Assembly: GCF_000328765.2 (NCBI RefSeq) | Contig: NC_019954.2 | Coordinates: forward strand, 2,409,780 to 2,473,779 | Reading direction: 5' to 3' | DNA from: Tepidanaerobacter acetatoxydans Re1 | GTDB lineage: Bacteria; Bacillota; Thermosediminibacteria; Thermosediminibacterales; Tepidanaerobacteraceae | DNA length: 64,000 nucleotides | In this document: positions 8,921 to 18,865 of the stretch, one piece after another | Layout of the letters: each line of letters starts with the position of its first letter | Numbering within the stretch: the stretch's first letter is position 1 | Notes under the pieces: generated by a model | Told to the model about the DNA's origin: nothing | Databases searched by the model: none | Seen by the model: the letters and a program-made list of their open reading frames with translations, nothing else | Translations under genes and position numbers: made by a program

Positions 8921-10087
8921 TTATTCTTCAAATACATCTAAGTCTTCTTTCCAAATACTTTCTAACTCCTCATTTTTAAGCATCTCTCTTGCTTGTGATT
9001 TATAGTATTGTAAGATAACATTTTTCCCGTTATTTGTTGCTTCAACTGGTTTTAAAGCATATTTTGCGTACCATAATGGTAATGGCATTGCTTTTTGCTG
9101 GTCAAATGTAATTAATGATATAATCTGTGAAGCCAATTCATCGAGCATTTCTGTTGTCCACACTTCTTTACTGCCTAAAATTTCTACAAGCATTGGAGGA
9201 GTAGTGTTTCCAGCCTTAATATGCATTCCTACCATCTCATATTTTCCAACAGATTGAGGTTCCAGCCTATTTCTCTCTTCCTCATTGATTCTGCTAATCT
9301 CATATGCTGCTGTTCTCGTTCTCTTAACCAGAATTCCTGTTAAAAGCCTTTTTACACCAACATCCTGTAGTTTCGGTATTATGCCATTCATATTCTTAAT
9401 AATATTCCTGTCGATATCATCAACAACATATTTCACTTTGTCTTGTGTTAGAGCAAATATTACTGCACCAAATCGTTTGTTACCAACTGACGCTATTTTA
9501 ATGCCATTATCATCAAATGGATATATTTTTTCTTTATACTTAACCCAAAATTCTTCTATTGTATCAACACACTGTTTATAGACTTTTTCAAGGTCTTTTC
9601 TACCTGATATAGGTACGTCCTGTTGCTCTAACAATATTGGTACATCCACCAAAACAAGTTCGGGTTTTTCATCGTCCTCCATTAAATCTCCAAGCAATTT
9701 ATATACATTAATGATATCTATAAACTTTAATTTTTTCTGGTTATCTAAATCATCTATTTCGTCTACATCTACTATACTTTCCTGCCTTGTTTTATAGATA
9801 GAACCATCATCGATGAGAACATCCTGTCGTACTGCCCCAGCAACATATAAAATTCCACCAAATGCATTAGAAGTCCTGTTAGTTGCCGAAATTCCTGAAG
9901 CATTAATGGTAAGAGGATTAATTAGTTCTATGTTTCTAATCACTCCACTTTCTTTTAACGTGGGGGCTATTTTATCTATAAACCGCATTTTTGATGACAA
10001 CTTGGAAACTGTGGCCGGTAGTCCCAACTGAATATTAGCAACTATACTTTGGGATATAGGGGTACCGCTTTCTTTAAATCCATCCAT
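8921..10087 (-). CDS. NurA-like protein paired with HerA
   Basis: Position next to herA and the internal layout suggest a NurA-domain protein. There is a beta-rich GGILYVAGAV strand following TINASGISA, a LVLVDVPILLE strand near residue 170, and a C-terminal segment with repeated hydrophobic helices. In active NurA the first motif is a DGS-type turn holding a metal-binding aspartate; here the aligned stretch reads ASG, so catalysis may be lost. ATG 10087 was chosen over GTG 10099 because AGAGAGG precedes it. It overlaps the end of the upstream gene. The similarity is weak and the assignment is tentative; a structural role on HerA is equally possible. Confidence 0.5.
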   Translation of the reverse strand: MDGFKESGTPISQSIVANIQLGLPATVSKLSSKMRFIDKIAPTLKESGVIRNIELINPLTINASGISATNRTSNAFGGILYVAGAVRQDVLIDDGSIYKTRQESIVDVDEIDDLDNQKKLKFIDIINVYKLLGDLMEDDEKPELVLVDVPILLEQQDVPISGRKDLEKVYKQCVDTIEEFWVKYKEKIYPFDDNGIKIASVGNKRFGAVIFALTQDKVKYVVDDIDRNIIKNMNGIIPKLQDVGVKRLLTGILVKRTRTAAYEISRINEEERNRLEPQSVGKYEMVGMHIKAGNTTPPMLVEILGSKEVWTTEMLDELASQIISLITFDQQKAMPLPLWYAKYALKPVEATNNGKNVILQYYKSQAREMLKNEELESIWKEDLDVFEE

Positions 10088-10877
10088 CTTCTTTTTCACC
10101 TCTCTTTTTTACAACCTGAATAAAAGGTTTTAACTTCTTTTCCTTCACTATGTCCATACCCTTATTCGTTAATCCATCGACATTTATATACTGATGAGCC
10201 ACTAAATCTTTATACATTCCCATAGCAGTTTCCTCATCAACTGTGACTCCAAAGTATTTCTTAATTTTTTTAGACATTTGATTAACCAAATCCACTTGGG
10301 CACCTAATAAAATAATTAAATAAATATGTATATCGTTTAAAGCAAAATTTTTTATCTCCACTGTAGATTCTTGTGCTGAAACGTCAACCTGAAACAAGGA
10401 ATCAAATAAATTTTTTAATTTATACTCAAACTGGATTAGCCTATAGTCTAATAACGGTAGAGTAACTACCGTTATTAGACCTGTTCCTGTATTTCTTCTA
10501 TAGTTAACACTAAAAATCTTTCCATCCTGCTGAAATATAATATCTTTTACTGTGGCTTCGATTTTATAATCTACTGGGATTTTATCAAAACTGCTATCTG
10601 TTTTAGTAATTAATATATCTATTGATGAATCGAAAAAATTTTTTAAGTTCATTTCAATCCATGTAGGTATCAGTATTAACTGATTGCTGCTGTCTTTCAG
10701 CCAGATATTTAGTAAATTCAATTGTTCCTTATCTATCCTATTTAAAAGAATACCAGGTAAAACTAGAACTCCTTTTTGAAGTGCATCTAGGTTTGCTATT
10801 TGACAGTTATAGAAACCTTTAAGCATTCTATATTCTGTTCTGTTTTTATATTCATCTAATATTTGAACAAACATCAC
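10074..10877 (-). CDS. Unknown protein with winged-helix-like C-terminus
   Basis: No family is recognised. The N-terminal 150 residues alternate strands and helices (VLVLPGILLNRI, then NQLILIPTWIEM, then LITVVTLPLLDYRLIQFEY), reminiscent of a glutamine-amidotransferase-like Rossmann fold without its catalytic triad. Residues 180-250 resemble a winged helix (KYFGVTVDEETAMGMYKDLV, then a short wing). The gene overlaps the large ATPase gene by 4 nt at its start and the NurA-like gene at its end, so it is an integral subunit gene of the operon rather than a passenger. Confidence 0.55.
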   Translation of the reverse strand: MMFVQILDEYKNRTEYRMLKGFYNCQIANLDALQKGVLVLPGILLNRIDKEQLNLLNIWLKDSSNQLILIPTWIEMNLKNFFDSSIDILITKTDSSFDKIPVDYKIEATVKDIIFQQDGKIFSVNYRRNTGTGLITVVTLPLLDYRLIQFEYKLKNLFDSLFQVDVSAQESTVEIKNFALNDIHIYLIILLGAQVDLVNQMSKKIKKYFGVTVDEETAMGMYKDLVAHQYINVDGLTNKGMDIVKEKKLKPFIQVVKKRGEKEDGWI

Positions 10878-13800
10878 AGCACCTCAACCTTTGTCCGAAT
10901 CAGTTTCACTAATTCCAGTTCCCTCTTTTCTTCAGGGTAATCATCCCATGTAATATCACCATCTTTTTCAACCACCTGTTTAAAGAAACCAAAAGTAGTC
11001 TTTTTAATTGATGATGAATTTTTAAAGAAAGATTCTCCTTCATTGGTAAAGGCATTCATTTTATCCTGTATTGCTATCTTGGTAGCCTCATATGTTGACT
11101 CTTCCGGATACTCCTCCATATTTATTTGGGCAGATATAGGATTCTTTCCTTGTACTTTTCGTACCTTGTCCAAAGTTTTTATAAGTAGTATGTCATAAAA
11201 TTCATTCTTTCTTGTCCTTGCCAAGTTCATAACGTTTGTTCTATAACCCTCAATGAGCCCCACATACTGCTGCATATCTTCAACACTCTTTTTAAGAAGT
11301 GCTAAAAAGTCATCAGGCTTACTCAGCATAACAGGTTCGTTATCTTCAATTTCCTGTTCAAGTCCGCCATTTACAAATAGTTCTATTTCCCTAATGCAGT
11401 TGCTTAAATTTCTTACTTCAGAGTGGTTTTTTAATTTTTCTGGGGCATCCGAGAAATAATCAACCCATCTTTTACTTTCAGGTAATTTCTTATAACAGTC
11501 TATAATTGAGGTAAAGTTCTTATAGATTGTCCTGTACTCACCTATTATCCCTTTATCATTTGCCCACTTTAACTCATTATTTTCGATGACTTCCAAGCCA
11601 CAGGCATCAAGAATATCTTCAATTCGTTTATATGCCCCACTAAAATCCCCATCCATTAACTTATATGCCAGAGTATTTATATAGGAAACCATAGTACCTG
11701 TACCTGCTATGGTCATCTTTTGATAATCCGTAGAATTTTCCAACTCATTGCAATATTTTTGCAATATATTCGTTATTGGAGAAATAGGAAGCATGAATTC
11801 TTCATATATACAATTATTTTTAATTTCTTCTATCTTCTTCATAATGCTCTTTACGGCTGGGTCTTTCAAATTATTAATATAGTCTATAAACAATCTTATA
11901 TGCCTTACCCTAAACCATAAAGGCTTATCCTTATCATCAATTTTAATATCCTTTATGATATTTGGGTTATAGGTTTTGATGTTATTCCATCCATCACTGT
12001 CATATACTTGATAGCAAACACCTAAAAATTCCTCAACCTTAGAAATGACCTCTCTGAAGTTTTCCATGTTCTTATCATCTTTTTCTGATAACTTATCAGC
12101 ATTAATGCTATCCTTAATTTTTTCAGCATCTTGAAGTTGCACTTTATAGTAGGGCACTTGATTCTTTTCAAGAACATCCAAATAAGGACCGTTTATAACC
12201 TTCTTCATACTGCTAATTTCCTTTTTGCAGTCATCTTCAAGCCACTTTTTAACCACAGAATACTTTCCATTCAACTCATAGTTGGATATTCTCTCTATAA
12301 AGCCTTCCCTAGTCTTTAACAGAAGGTTTAAACCCATCATGAACTCTATCCATTGTTCTACAATACGTTTTGGCTTTACCTCATGTATAAGGCTAAAGAA
12401 GAACTTATTACCATAGTCAGCCAAAGATTGGTTGTGGTTCCCATTAAACTTCAGTATCCTATTCATGCAAGAAGGTATATTTATACTATATTTGTTTTCA
12501 TCCTCTTTGATGAACAATCCTGTCTCTTTATACCCTTGGCCTTCATTCATTCTTCCTATAGTAGTTGATTTTAAAACAATCTTTAACTCCGTATATTCTG
12601 CATCTGATAGTCTCACATCTTTCTTACTGCCAAGTTCCTCAAAATCAAGGTCATATATAAGCATTTTTTTAAAAGCATTAGAAAGAACTGCTAGTTGTTT
12701 TTCATCATGTTTCTTATAGATAATAGGCCTTAAAATCCAGCCTTCTTCATCTAATTTTTCAAACCATTCTCCCGCTTTTAGATTAAAATGGTCTCTAATC
12801 TTTCGAATTCTATCCCTAAAGGTAGATGTGATAACATTTCTATTTTCCCTTATATCCAATATATCCTTATCTAAGGACATAACTTCTAAAATATCCTTTT
12901 GGAGTCTGGTTATATTAACAAATATCAAGCACTTTCCTATACCTTCATACTTTTCCTTAACAAATTTATCAGTATACTCTGTACTTATTACCGAATCAGA
13001 AATCACAATTACAGGATGAACCCCGTCTTTTAAGAGCCTATTATCAAGCAATACTCCTTTTAGTTTTTCTTCATCCTTACCCCATATAATATCTACTATT
13101 TTATCTCCGTGGACATCCAGATAAGGACCCCCTTCTACCTTAGTCCTGACGCATTCAACACCATTAATAGTATAAAAACTCTCTTCAGGATAATTTATCT
13201 CTAAAGCCCTGCATGCCCCTGAAAGAACCCTTTTCACTTCTTCTTTTCTATTTTTACTTCTTTCTTTTATTAACTCTTCAATCTCTTTGTTCTTTTCCGT
13301 ATCAGGAACAAATCCAAAGTCATCTTTTTCTACCCTATATCTTTTATCAAGTCGGCTTAAATAGGCAAAATTGGGACCAATATATTCTGCTTCTTTTACA
13401 TCTTCTTTTTCTAATTTTTCAATTATATAACTATATATATATCTTGCTGCTTCTTCAATATCTTCTTTTGGATATAACATCCTTACCTGGTCTAAAAATG
13501 TTTCTTCTTCTTTACCTACAATGTACTCATTTTCTTTTACATTAAGAGAAAAAGTTTTCAGACTTCTAAAAAGTATACCTAGGTCAAAACTGCTGCCAAA
13601 GTTATTGATAAAATTATCCCCCAATTCTCTTTTGTAGCCCTGTGAATTAAGGTAAACGGCCAAATCATCTTTTTCTAATTTTACACGGTAAAACTCTTTA
13701 AATAACTTCTCCCCATCTTCTGCCTTGGCATCCATCATGGCTATAATTTCTTCATCTGAATAATTGGATTTTTTCTGAGGAATTTGACCTAGAAGAGCAT

Positions 13801-14941
13801 GTTTAACCGTCTGTCTAAACCTATCATCACACCTAATATAATCAAAGGCTGGTTTATCAATTAAACTTTCCTTAAAGCGATTGCTGGAGTTTAGTATATT
13901 TTCAAAGATGTGCCCTGTATCTTTCCTAATAGTATTATCCTCCATCTTTTGGTCTACGTTGTGCATGATAACATTAAACCAGCCAAAATTACCTCCTGCT
14001 ATAGTATAGGCTGCTTCCACCAACCCCTTTGGATATTCTGGTATCATACCTTTTTTGTTTAGAAAATATATAAAATCTGATATGTCTGCAAAGGAGTTCT
14101 GAAGCATTTCATACATTTCCGTCCTTCTATCTAGTGCACCTATTCCTTGGATACTTCCTCCAATGGCTGTAGAGCACAACAAAAGGAAAGAAACCTCTGG
14201 ATATTTTTTTCTTGGGTCTTCATGTTTTATTGCACTGGTAATTACCTGAATTGCTTCCCCATCAACTTTGTTTACGAGTTCCTTATCTTTTTCAATTCCA
14301 TACTTTGCGATTTCTCCTGCTGTTTCCATTTCATCGCAAATAATCATAAAATGCTCAATATCAAACTGTTTGACATACTCCATTCCTTTTCGGGTTAACT
14401 CATCCAGCCTTTCTTTACTTATTACCAATTCATCTGTATTTACGTTATTTAATTGCAGCAAATCTCCTAAGGTATTTCTATCAAAACCCATAGGAATTAG
14501 GGCATCTTGGATAGATTCCATAATCTTTCCTTGGATACTTCCATCGGATTCTCTACTTAAATAAGATAAGGCTGTATAAATACCATAAGCCACCCAGTTA
14601 TCCCCTAGCAAATCAGGGTGACACATTTGAGAATACCTTATGTATAACGGAAGAACCTTATCTTCGAAGTTAGGCTTAAAAATCCTTACTTCCTTTTGTT
14701 CTCCATCTTCATTAATAATCCAGCCCTTATCCATCCCAAGAGGTTCTGAGATAAGTTCAAACCCAATTCGGGATTTACCTACACCCCACTTTGAAATCAA
14801 TGGGAATATGGTCGCCATCCCTGCATTTTTCATGGTTTTTGTAAAGCCTTTAAAAATATCATAAAACTCTTTTTGTCCAACCATTGGCTGGTTTAATGGA
14901 AAATCGCTAGTGCCAAAGGGTGCCCATATAGACATACCCAT
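10874..14941 (-). CDS. Large P-loop ATPase (1355 aa), BrxC/PglY-like in architecture
   Basis: The N-terminus carries a Walker A (WGVGKS, residues 52-57) and a Walker B (FMIICDE, 198-204). The remaining 1100 residues are mostly helical and have no motif I can name. Size, the early P-loop and its place in a methylase-containing defence operon recall BrxC of BREX and PglY of Pgl, but I cannot show homology. Such proteins probably act as oligomeric clamps or sensors on DNA. It starts 5 bp after the frameshifted upstream gene and overlaps the next gene by 4 nt. The ATP-binding call is solid; the family is open. Confidence 0.75.
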   Translation of the reverse strand: MGMSIWAPFGTSDFPLNQPMVGQKEFYDIFKGFTKTMKNAGMATIFPLISKWGVGKSRIGFELISEPLGMDKGWIINEDGEQKEVRIFKPNFEDKVLPLYIRYSQMCHPDLLGDNWVAYGIYTALSYLSRESDGSIQGKIMESIQDALIPMGFDRNTLGDLLQLNNVNTDELVISKERLDELTRKGMEYVKQFDIEHFMIICDEMETAGEIAKYGIEKDKELVNKVDGEAIQVITSAIKHEDPRKKYPEVSFLLLCSTAIGGSIQGIGALDRRTEMYEMLQNSFADISDFIYFLNKKGMIPEYPKGLVEAAYTIAGGNFGWFNVIMHNVDQKMEDNTIRKDTGHIFENILNSSNRFKESLIDKPAFDYIRCDDRFRQTVKHALLGQIPQKKSNYSDEEIIAMMDAKAEDGEKLFKEFYRVKLEKDDLAVYLNSQGYKRELGDNFINNFGSSFDLGILFRSLKTFSLNVKENEYIVGKEEETFLDQVRMLYPKEDIEEAARYIYSYIIEKLEKEDVKEAEYIGPNFAYLSRLDKRYRVEKDDFGFVPDTEKNKEIEELIKERSKNRKEEVKRVLSGACRALEINYPEESFYTINGVECVRTKVEGGPYLDVHGDKIVDIIWGKDEEKLKGVLLDNRLLKDGVHPVIVISDSVISTEYTDKFVKEKYEGIGKCLIFVNITRLQKDILEVMSLDKDILDIRENRNVITSTFRDRIRKIRDHFNLKAGEWFEKLDEEGWILRPIIYKKHDEKQLAVLSNAFKKMLIYDLDFEELGSKKDVRLSDAEYTELKIVLKSTTIGRMNEGQGYKETGLFIKEDENKYSINIPSCMNRILKFNGNHNQSLADYGNKFFFSLIHEVKPKRIVEQWIEFMMGLNLLLKTREGFIERISNYELNGKYSVVKKWLEDDCKKEISSMKKVINGPYLDVLEKNQVPYYKVQLQDAEKIKDSINADKLSEKDDKNMENFREVISKVEEFLGVCYQVYDSDGWNNIKTYNPNIIKDIKIDDKDKPLWFRVRHIRLFIDYINNLKDPAVKSIMKKIEEIKNNCIYEEFMLPISPITNILQKYCNELENSTDYQKMTIAGTGTMVSYINTLAYKLMDGDFSGAYKRIEDILDACGLEVIENNELKWANDKGIIGEYRTIYKNFTSIIDCYKKLPESKRWVDYFSDAPEKLKNHSEVRNLSNCIREIELFVNGGLEQEIEDNEPVMLSKPDDFLALLKKSVEDMQQYVGLIEGYRTNVMNLARTRKNEFYDILLIKTLDKVRKVQGKNPISAQINMEEYPEESTYEATKIAIQDKMNAFTNEGESFFKNSSSIKKTTFGFFKQVVEKDGDITWDDYPEEKRELELVKLIRTKVEVL

Positions 14942-14946
14942 ACCTC

Positions 14947-15270
14947 CTAACCTATAATTTCTAATTTTATTAATTGATAATCTCTTTTACCTAAAAGTCC
15001 CCTGCCATGCCTTGGCTGTCCTTGCTCATGATTCTTAATCCTAAACCTTCCCTGGTTTATTCCCGTAATAAAATAATGGTCAATCCACTGTTCTTCTGTC
15101 ATATTGCTTTGGCTATCGATACTAGTTTTAAGCATGGAGCCTACAATTCCTATTGGGAAAAATCCTCTTGCATCAGAATATTCTTTTATTAATTGTTCTA
15201 ATATTTCTAATTCATCTGCATTCGCCCCATTTACTAGACTTTCATATACACTTTGACCTGCGTCGTTTTT
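14947..15270 (-). pseudogene. C-terminal part of the upstream gene, split by a frameshift at a T7/A7 run
   Basis: This frame has no start codon in its first 45 codons, yet reads as good protein: from NDAGQSVYESLVNGANADEL through SDARGFFPIGIVGSM to KRDYQLIKLEIIG. It opens exactly where the gene at 15242-16003 degenerates into an arginine-rich tail. Removing one base from the homopolymer at 15266-15272 joins the two into one protein of about 350 residues, close to the size of the gene before it. The cause may be a real mutation, transcriptional slippage on the A-run, or a homopolymer sequencing error. Confidence 0.65.
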
Positions 15271-16003
15271 TTATTTTCTGCTTATCTAATATGTACTTTC
15301 CATCTTCATATTCAATAATCCAGCCCAAATAATCAAATAACAGCATTGGTATTTTTAAATATGTACTCATGGAGCCTAATGAAGGATAATCCTTGTTAAT
15401 TCCTCTAAACATTATTTCTTCTGGTTCATCTATGTTAAGTTCCTTTCCCCAAAAATCCCCTAATATTTTTAAAGTGTTTTCACTCATTAAATCATTTATA
15501 TTTATTTCTTCTGGTTTATTGCTAAATACATAATATTCCTTGTTGTTAAAGATTATATAAGCCTTAGCGAAGTTTTTCATATATCCTTTTTCAAAAAGAA
15601 GTTGTCCTCCATTTAACATTGCAAAAGCAATAGTTCTAACCCTTATAGAATACTTTAATAATTGACTTGCCAATACCTTTTCCCATCCCGCATTTTGTTT
15701 GTACCGCTCTACCAGTTCAATAGCACCCTCTGTAAGTTCGTATCCATATTCATTCTCTTTAATGAAATTACATCCAACGATAGTTACAGAGTCTTTTGTC
15801 TTTTCAACCCCAAATAGGCCATATACCTCATCAGCATTTACAATCCTTCCGCCCTCATCAACCTTGTAATCTAAATAGTCTCTGGCTATATCTTTTTTGC
15901 TGGTGCAAGGTATTTTTTCTGGTAAGGATTTTAAAATTTCCGCCCATCTTTCTATGTTAGATGGTTTTACCCAGAATCTATCAGTACCTATTTTAATAAT
16001 CAT
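15242..16003 (-). CDS. Unknown protein, N-terminal part (frameshifted)
   Basis: I do not recognise this 253-residue product. It begins MIIKIGTDRFWVKPSNIERW, has mixed alpha/beta character, and the segment YGYELTEGAIELVERYKQ looks like a winged-helix recognition helix. Its last residues (KKRRRSKCI) come from the wrong side of an A-run frameshift; the natural continuation is the fragment at 14947-15270. ATG 16003 overlaps the preceding stop by 4 nt (ATGA), so it is coupled to the gene at 16000-17052. Confidence 0.6.
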   Translation of the reverse strand: MIIKIGTDRFWVKPSNIERWAEILKSLPEKIPCTSKKDIARDYLDYKVDEGGRIVNADEVYGLFGVEKTKDSVTIVGCNFIKENEYGYELTEGAIELVERYKQNAGWEKVLASQLLKYSIRVRTIAFAMLNGGQLLFEKGYMKNFAKAYIIFNNKEYYVFSNKPEEININDLMSENTLKILGDFWGKELNIDEPEEIMFRGINKDYPSLGSMSTYLKIPMLLFDYLGWIIEYEDGKYILDKQKIKKRRRSKCI

Positions 16004-17052
16004 AATGTATTCCTCAACTTTTCTATGTAATCTTTAAGGATGTTTTTAAACTTTCTGGAACGGTTTTTAATAATAATATCCTTGGAGTATATCAGGTCTT
16101 TAAACTTTTCATTAAGGACATATTCTCCATCTTTAAAATCTATTTTTTGTTCGTCCATCATATCAAAAATCACCTTGTCTACTTCTGGAGCCTTGTCGGG
16201 AAATAAGTATATGTCATTCTCTAAACAAAACTCATATACAAAATCATTGAGCATTCCTACCCTAACCTCTCTCCCTTTTGTATTGAAAATGTATAAGTCT
16301 AAGGCTTGTACTGCATAGTAATTGTTGTGGTCTGTAGGTCTTATGGCTAAACCTTCAAAGCCAGCCGTCTGGTATTCCAGGGCTACCATAGTCAACAAGG
16401 TTAAAAAGGTTTTCCACGGGTAAGAAAGAACTTCTCTCACTGGTTCCTCCACTGAAAAATCCCTATATTCGTAAGGGGTAAATGTATATTTATTTTTATC
16501 TAACTTTGCAAGAGTTATTGATGAAGTTACCTTTCTGCCTTTTGTCCATATTTCATTAGGATTCTTTCCCATGTAATCCGAATCTACATCTTCTATATTC
16601 TCTACTAACTGCATGGTCTTAAGTTTGTTAAGTATTGAGGGATATTGTGGATAACCATTAAATATAGCCTGATAAAATCCCTTTACCTCTCCTGTTTCAT
16701 CTATAGTCTCATCTTTTATCTTTAATATTGTTTCGACAAATTCAGGGATACTGTCTATAAACTCATATAGGGCTTTACTGTCCCCCCTCCGACCTATAAT
16801 ACATGCCTCTGCGTAAACCTTTTGCAACAGTTTATGTAATAATGGAGGATAGAAACAGAGAAGAGAGGATATAAAGTCTTCTCTGTTTACCTTTCCACTA
16901 AATTTAATCCATTTTTTCGTAATAACCATCCTATCCTCTATAAGCCTAATAAAATTTTGGTCTATAAGGTATTGCAAATCTATATTGTTTTTTATTTCTC
17001 CATAATCGTATAGGAAGTTTAAACTTTTAACCAACTCGTTTATGTTTACCAA
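16000..17052 (-). CDS. Unknown 350-aa protein of the methylase operon
   Basis: No family is recognised. The protein begins with a winged-helix-like section (residues 1-55, ending in DRMVITKKWIKFSGK) followed by helices. A central region (FTPYEYRDFSVEEPVREVL) comes next, and the C-terminal helix is basic (NRSRKFKNILKDYIEKL). There is no signal peptide, membrane segment or obvious active site. The gene lies 32 bp after the YjcQ-like gene and overlaps the next by 4 nt. Together with its neighbour it probably forms a pair of subunits specific to this system. Confidence 0.6.
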   Translation of the reverse strand: MVNINELVKSLNFLYDYGEIKNNIDLQYLIDQNFIRLIEDRMVITKKWIKFSGKVNREDFISSLLCFYPPLLHKLLQKVYAEACIIGRRGDSKALYEFIDSIPEFVETILKIKDETIDETGEVKGFYQAIFNGYPQYPSILNKLKTMQLVENIEDVDSDYMGKNPNEIWTKGRKVTSSITLAKLDKNKYTFTPYEYRDFSVEEPVREVLSYPWKTFLTLLTMVALEYQTAGFEGLAIRPTDHNNYYAVQALDLYIFNTKGREVRVGMLNDFVYEFCLENDIYLFPDKAPEVDKVIFDMMDEQKIDFKDGEYVLNEKFKDLIYSKDIIIKNRSRKFKNILKDYIEKLRNTL

Positions 17053-17084
17053 TAAATATCACCCTCTTTCATCTCCATGATCAT

Positions 17085-17411
17085 TTATATTCCTGGAATT
17101 AAGTCCTTAATTTCCTTTGCTGCTCTTAATATTTTTGCAGTGGATGAGTTTTCCGCTAAATACTCTATTCCTTTTAAGGTTATTTTCATATTATCTAAAA
17201 AAGCCATAATAGGTGCTCTATTATTTCCATCTCTAATAAAATTAACTCCCTTGATAAGGCCAGCATCTTGCATCATTTCTAGTATATAATTTCTTCTTTC
17301 TTCACTTATTCCAAGTGATTCTGGACTTAAATCCGTAAAATCTGGATTGTTTTCATCGAGTGTCTCATCCAACTTTTGAAGTATTTTATATACTACATCT
17401 TGAGTTTTCAA
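17085..17411 (-). CDS. YjcQ-like winged-helix protein
   Basis: The 108 residues match the YjcQ pattern: an N-terminal helix pair (VVYKILQKLDETLDEN), LGISEERRNYILEMMQDAGLIKG as a recognition helix, and ITLKGIEYLAENS as the wing and last helix. YjcQ proteins are small winged-helix DNA-binding proteins of phage and island origin. Here it lies 26 bp after hsdS and 32 bp before an unknown subunit, so a role in assembling the complex or regulating the operon is plausible. The family call is moderate. Confidence 0.65.
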   Translation of the reverse strand: MKTQDVVYKILQKLDETLDENNPDFTDLSPESLGISEERRNYILEMMQDAGLIKGVNFIRDGNNRAPIMAFLDNMKITLKGIEYLAENSSTAKILRAAKEIKDLIPGI

Positions 17412-17437
17412 CTTATCTCCCCCTAATTTGCAACCTT

Positions 17438-18853
17438 TTATTTTTTCATGCTAAAGTTGCCTTCTATCAAATCTTCTACATCTTGCTTGGCTTCTTTTAT
17501 CAATTGTTTCGATAAAAACATATTATCTATTGCTTTTATTACTATTATGTTTATTTCTCGCTTTAACTTATTATCTATAACAGGTATAAAAATGTCGCCT
17601 ATGTGCTCTAACGATAAGTGCCTATTTGTTGCACCAGTTATCCCCTTTAAAATACTTATTTGTCCAATAATCGATTTTAAATATAGCAGTACATATGCTG
17701 CATCATTTTTATCTTTCAATCTTACAAAGGCTGTATCAGACGATAAAGTTGCTTTACTACACTTGTTATTATAAAACAATGATACTTTTCCTATTGTTGC
17801 TCCTGTAATTGCAAAAATTAAATCATATTGTTCTAACTGGCTTGATTTTTTTTCTGAATATGTTTTTTTATCTACCATTTCCACACTATCAAAATTAATA
17901 AGCAAATCATCTAAATCTGAAATTCTAATATAAGGAATTGATTTTTTATCTAAACTTGTATAACTAAATCCCTTGCCGACACTTGCAACCTCACTAATTT
18001 TTTTTAATTTTAGCCCCTTTTTATTCATTTCGGCATTAATGAAATTAGTTTCATTAATATAATATTGACTATCAATTCTTGCCTCAATTAACTCTCCACA
18101 CATCCAATTATACATTTTAGGTGCATATTTAACTCTCTCATTAAAATAACTTAAGTTCAATTCAGTATTTAATATCTCTTCAGCCTCTTTTTTCAACCTT
18201 TTCGCTTCTTCTCTCAACTCTTCTGCTTTCCTAACCTTATCTCCTATGTATCTTTGGATTTCAGGAGGTGGGATGGGAAGTAGAATATCTCTTATTCTGC
18301 CCATATTAACCGTTGGTTGTGCAGACATAGTTTTTTCCCTATCTAAAGATGACTGTCCATATCTGCAATTTAAAAAAGTAGATACATAATGAACATCTAT
18401 TAATTTTGTACTTCTTAACCTGCAAATATTAGGTCCTAAATGTAATTCAATATTCTGCGGAGCAGTGCAAGCCCTTCTATACTGTCCAGTATAAGATAAT
18501 AAAATATCATTTGGATATATTTTTGACCTTTCAAGAGAATTATGAATTTCAAATGGTATTTTTATAATATTATCAAAATTAATTTGATTTTCCATAACAT
18601 TTTGGCTAGTCAAGGCAATGACCGTACCACTTTTTAAATTTTCTTCAGTAAAATAGTCAGTGTATTCAAATCCAGATAATTTGCTAACATCAAAATAATT
18701 AGATACTCTTTTAATCTTGCTAAATTTTTTGATTTTCTGGTAATCTTTTATACTACTACTTCTATAATACATGCTGTCAATTCTGTCATTAATTGCAACC
18801 CCATTAGTCCAAACACAACTTGGTATACTACTAACTATATTATATTCATTCAC
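17438..18853 (-). CDS. hsdS: Type I restriction-modification specificity subunit (HsdS), second copy
   Basis: The 471 residues hold two target-recognition domains separated by a long helix (VRKAEELREEAKRLKKEAEE, near residues 210-230). TRD1 ends in RDILLPIPPPEIQRYIGD and TRD2 in GDIFIPVIDNKLKREINI. These helices are the spacers that set the distance between the half-sites of a bipartite target. The gene starts 12 bp after hsdM. A second, different S gene lies upstream of hsdM, so the methylase can probably take two specificities or use both at once. Confidence 0.9.
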   Translation of the reverse strand: MNEYNIVSSIPSCVWTNGVAINDRIDSMYYRSSSIKDYQKIKKFSKIKRVSNYFDVSKLSGFEYTDYFTEENLKSGTVIALTSQNVMENQINFDNIIKIPFEIHNSLERSKIYPNDILLSYTGQYRRACTAPQNIELHLGPNICRLRSTKLIDVHYVSTFLNCRYGQSSLDREKTMSAQPTVNMGRIRDILLPIPPPEIQRYIGDKVRKAEELREEAKRLKKEAEEILNTELNLSYFNERVKYAPKMYNWMCGELIEARIDSQYYINETNFINAEMNKKGLKLKKISEVASVGKGFSYTSLDKKSIPYIRISDLDDLLINFDSVEMVDKKTYSEKKSSQLEQYDLIFAITGATIGKVSLFYNNKCSKATLSSDTAFVRLKDKNDAAYVLLYLKSIIGQISILKGITGATNRHLSLEHIGDIFIPVIDNKLKREINIIVIKAIDNMFLSKQLIKEAKQDVEDLIEGNFSMKK

Positions 18854-18865
18854 AACATCACCACC

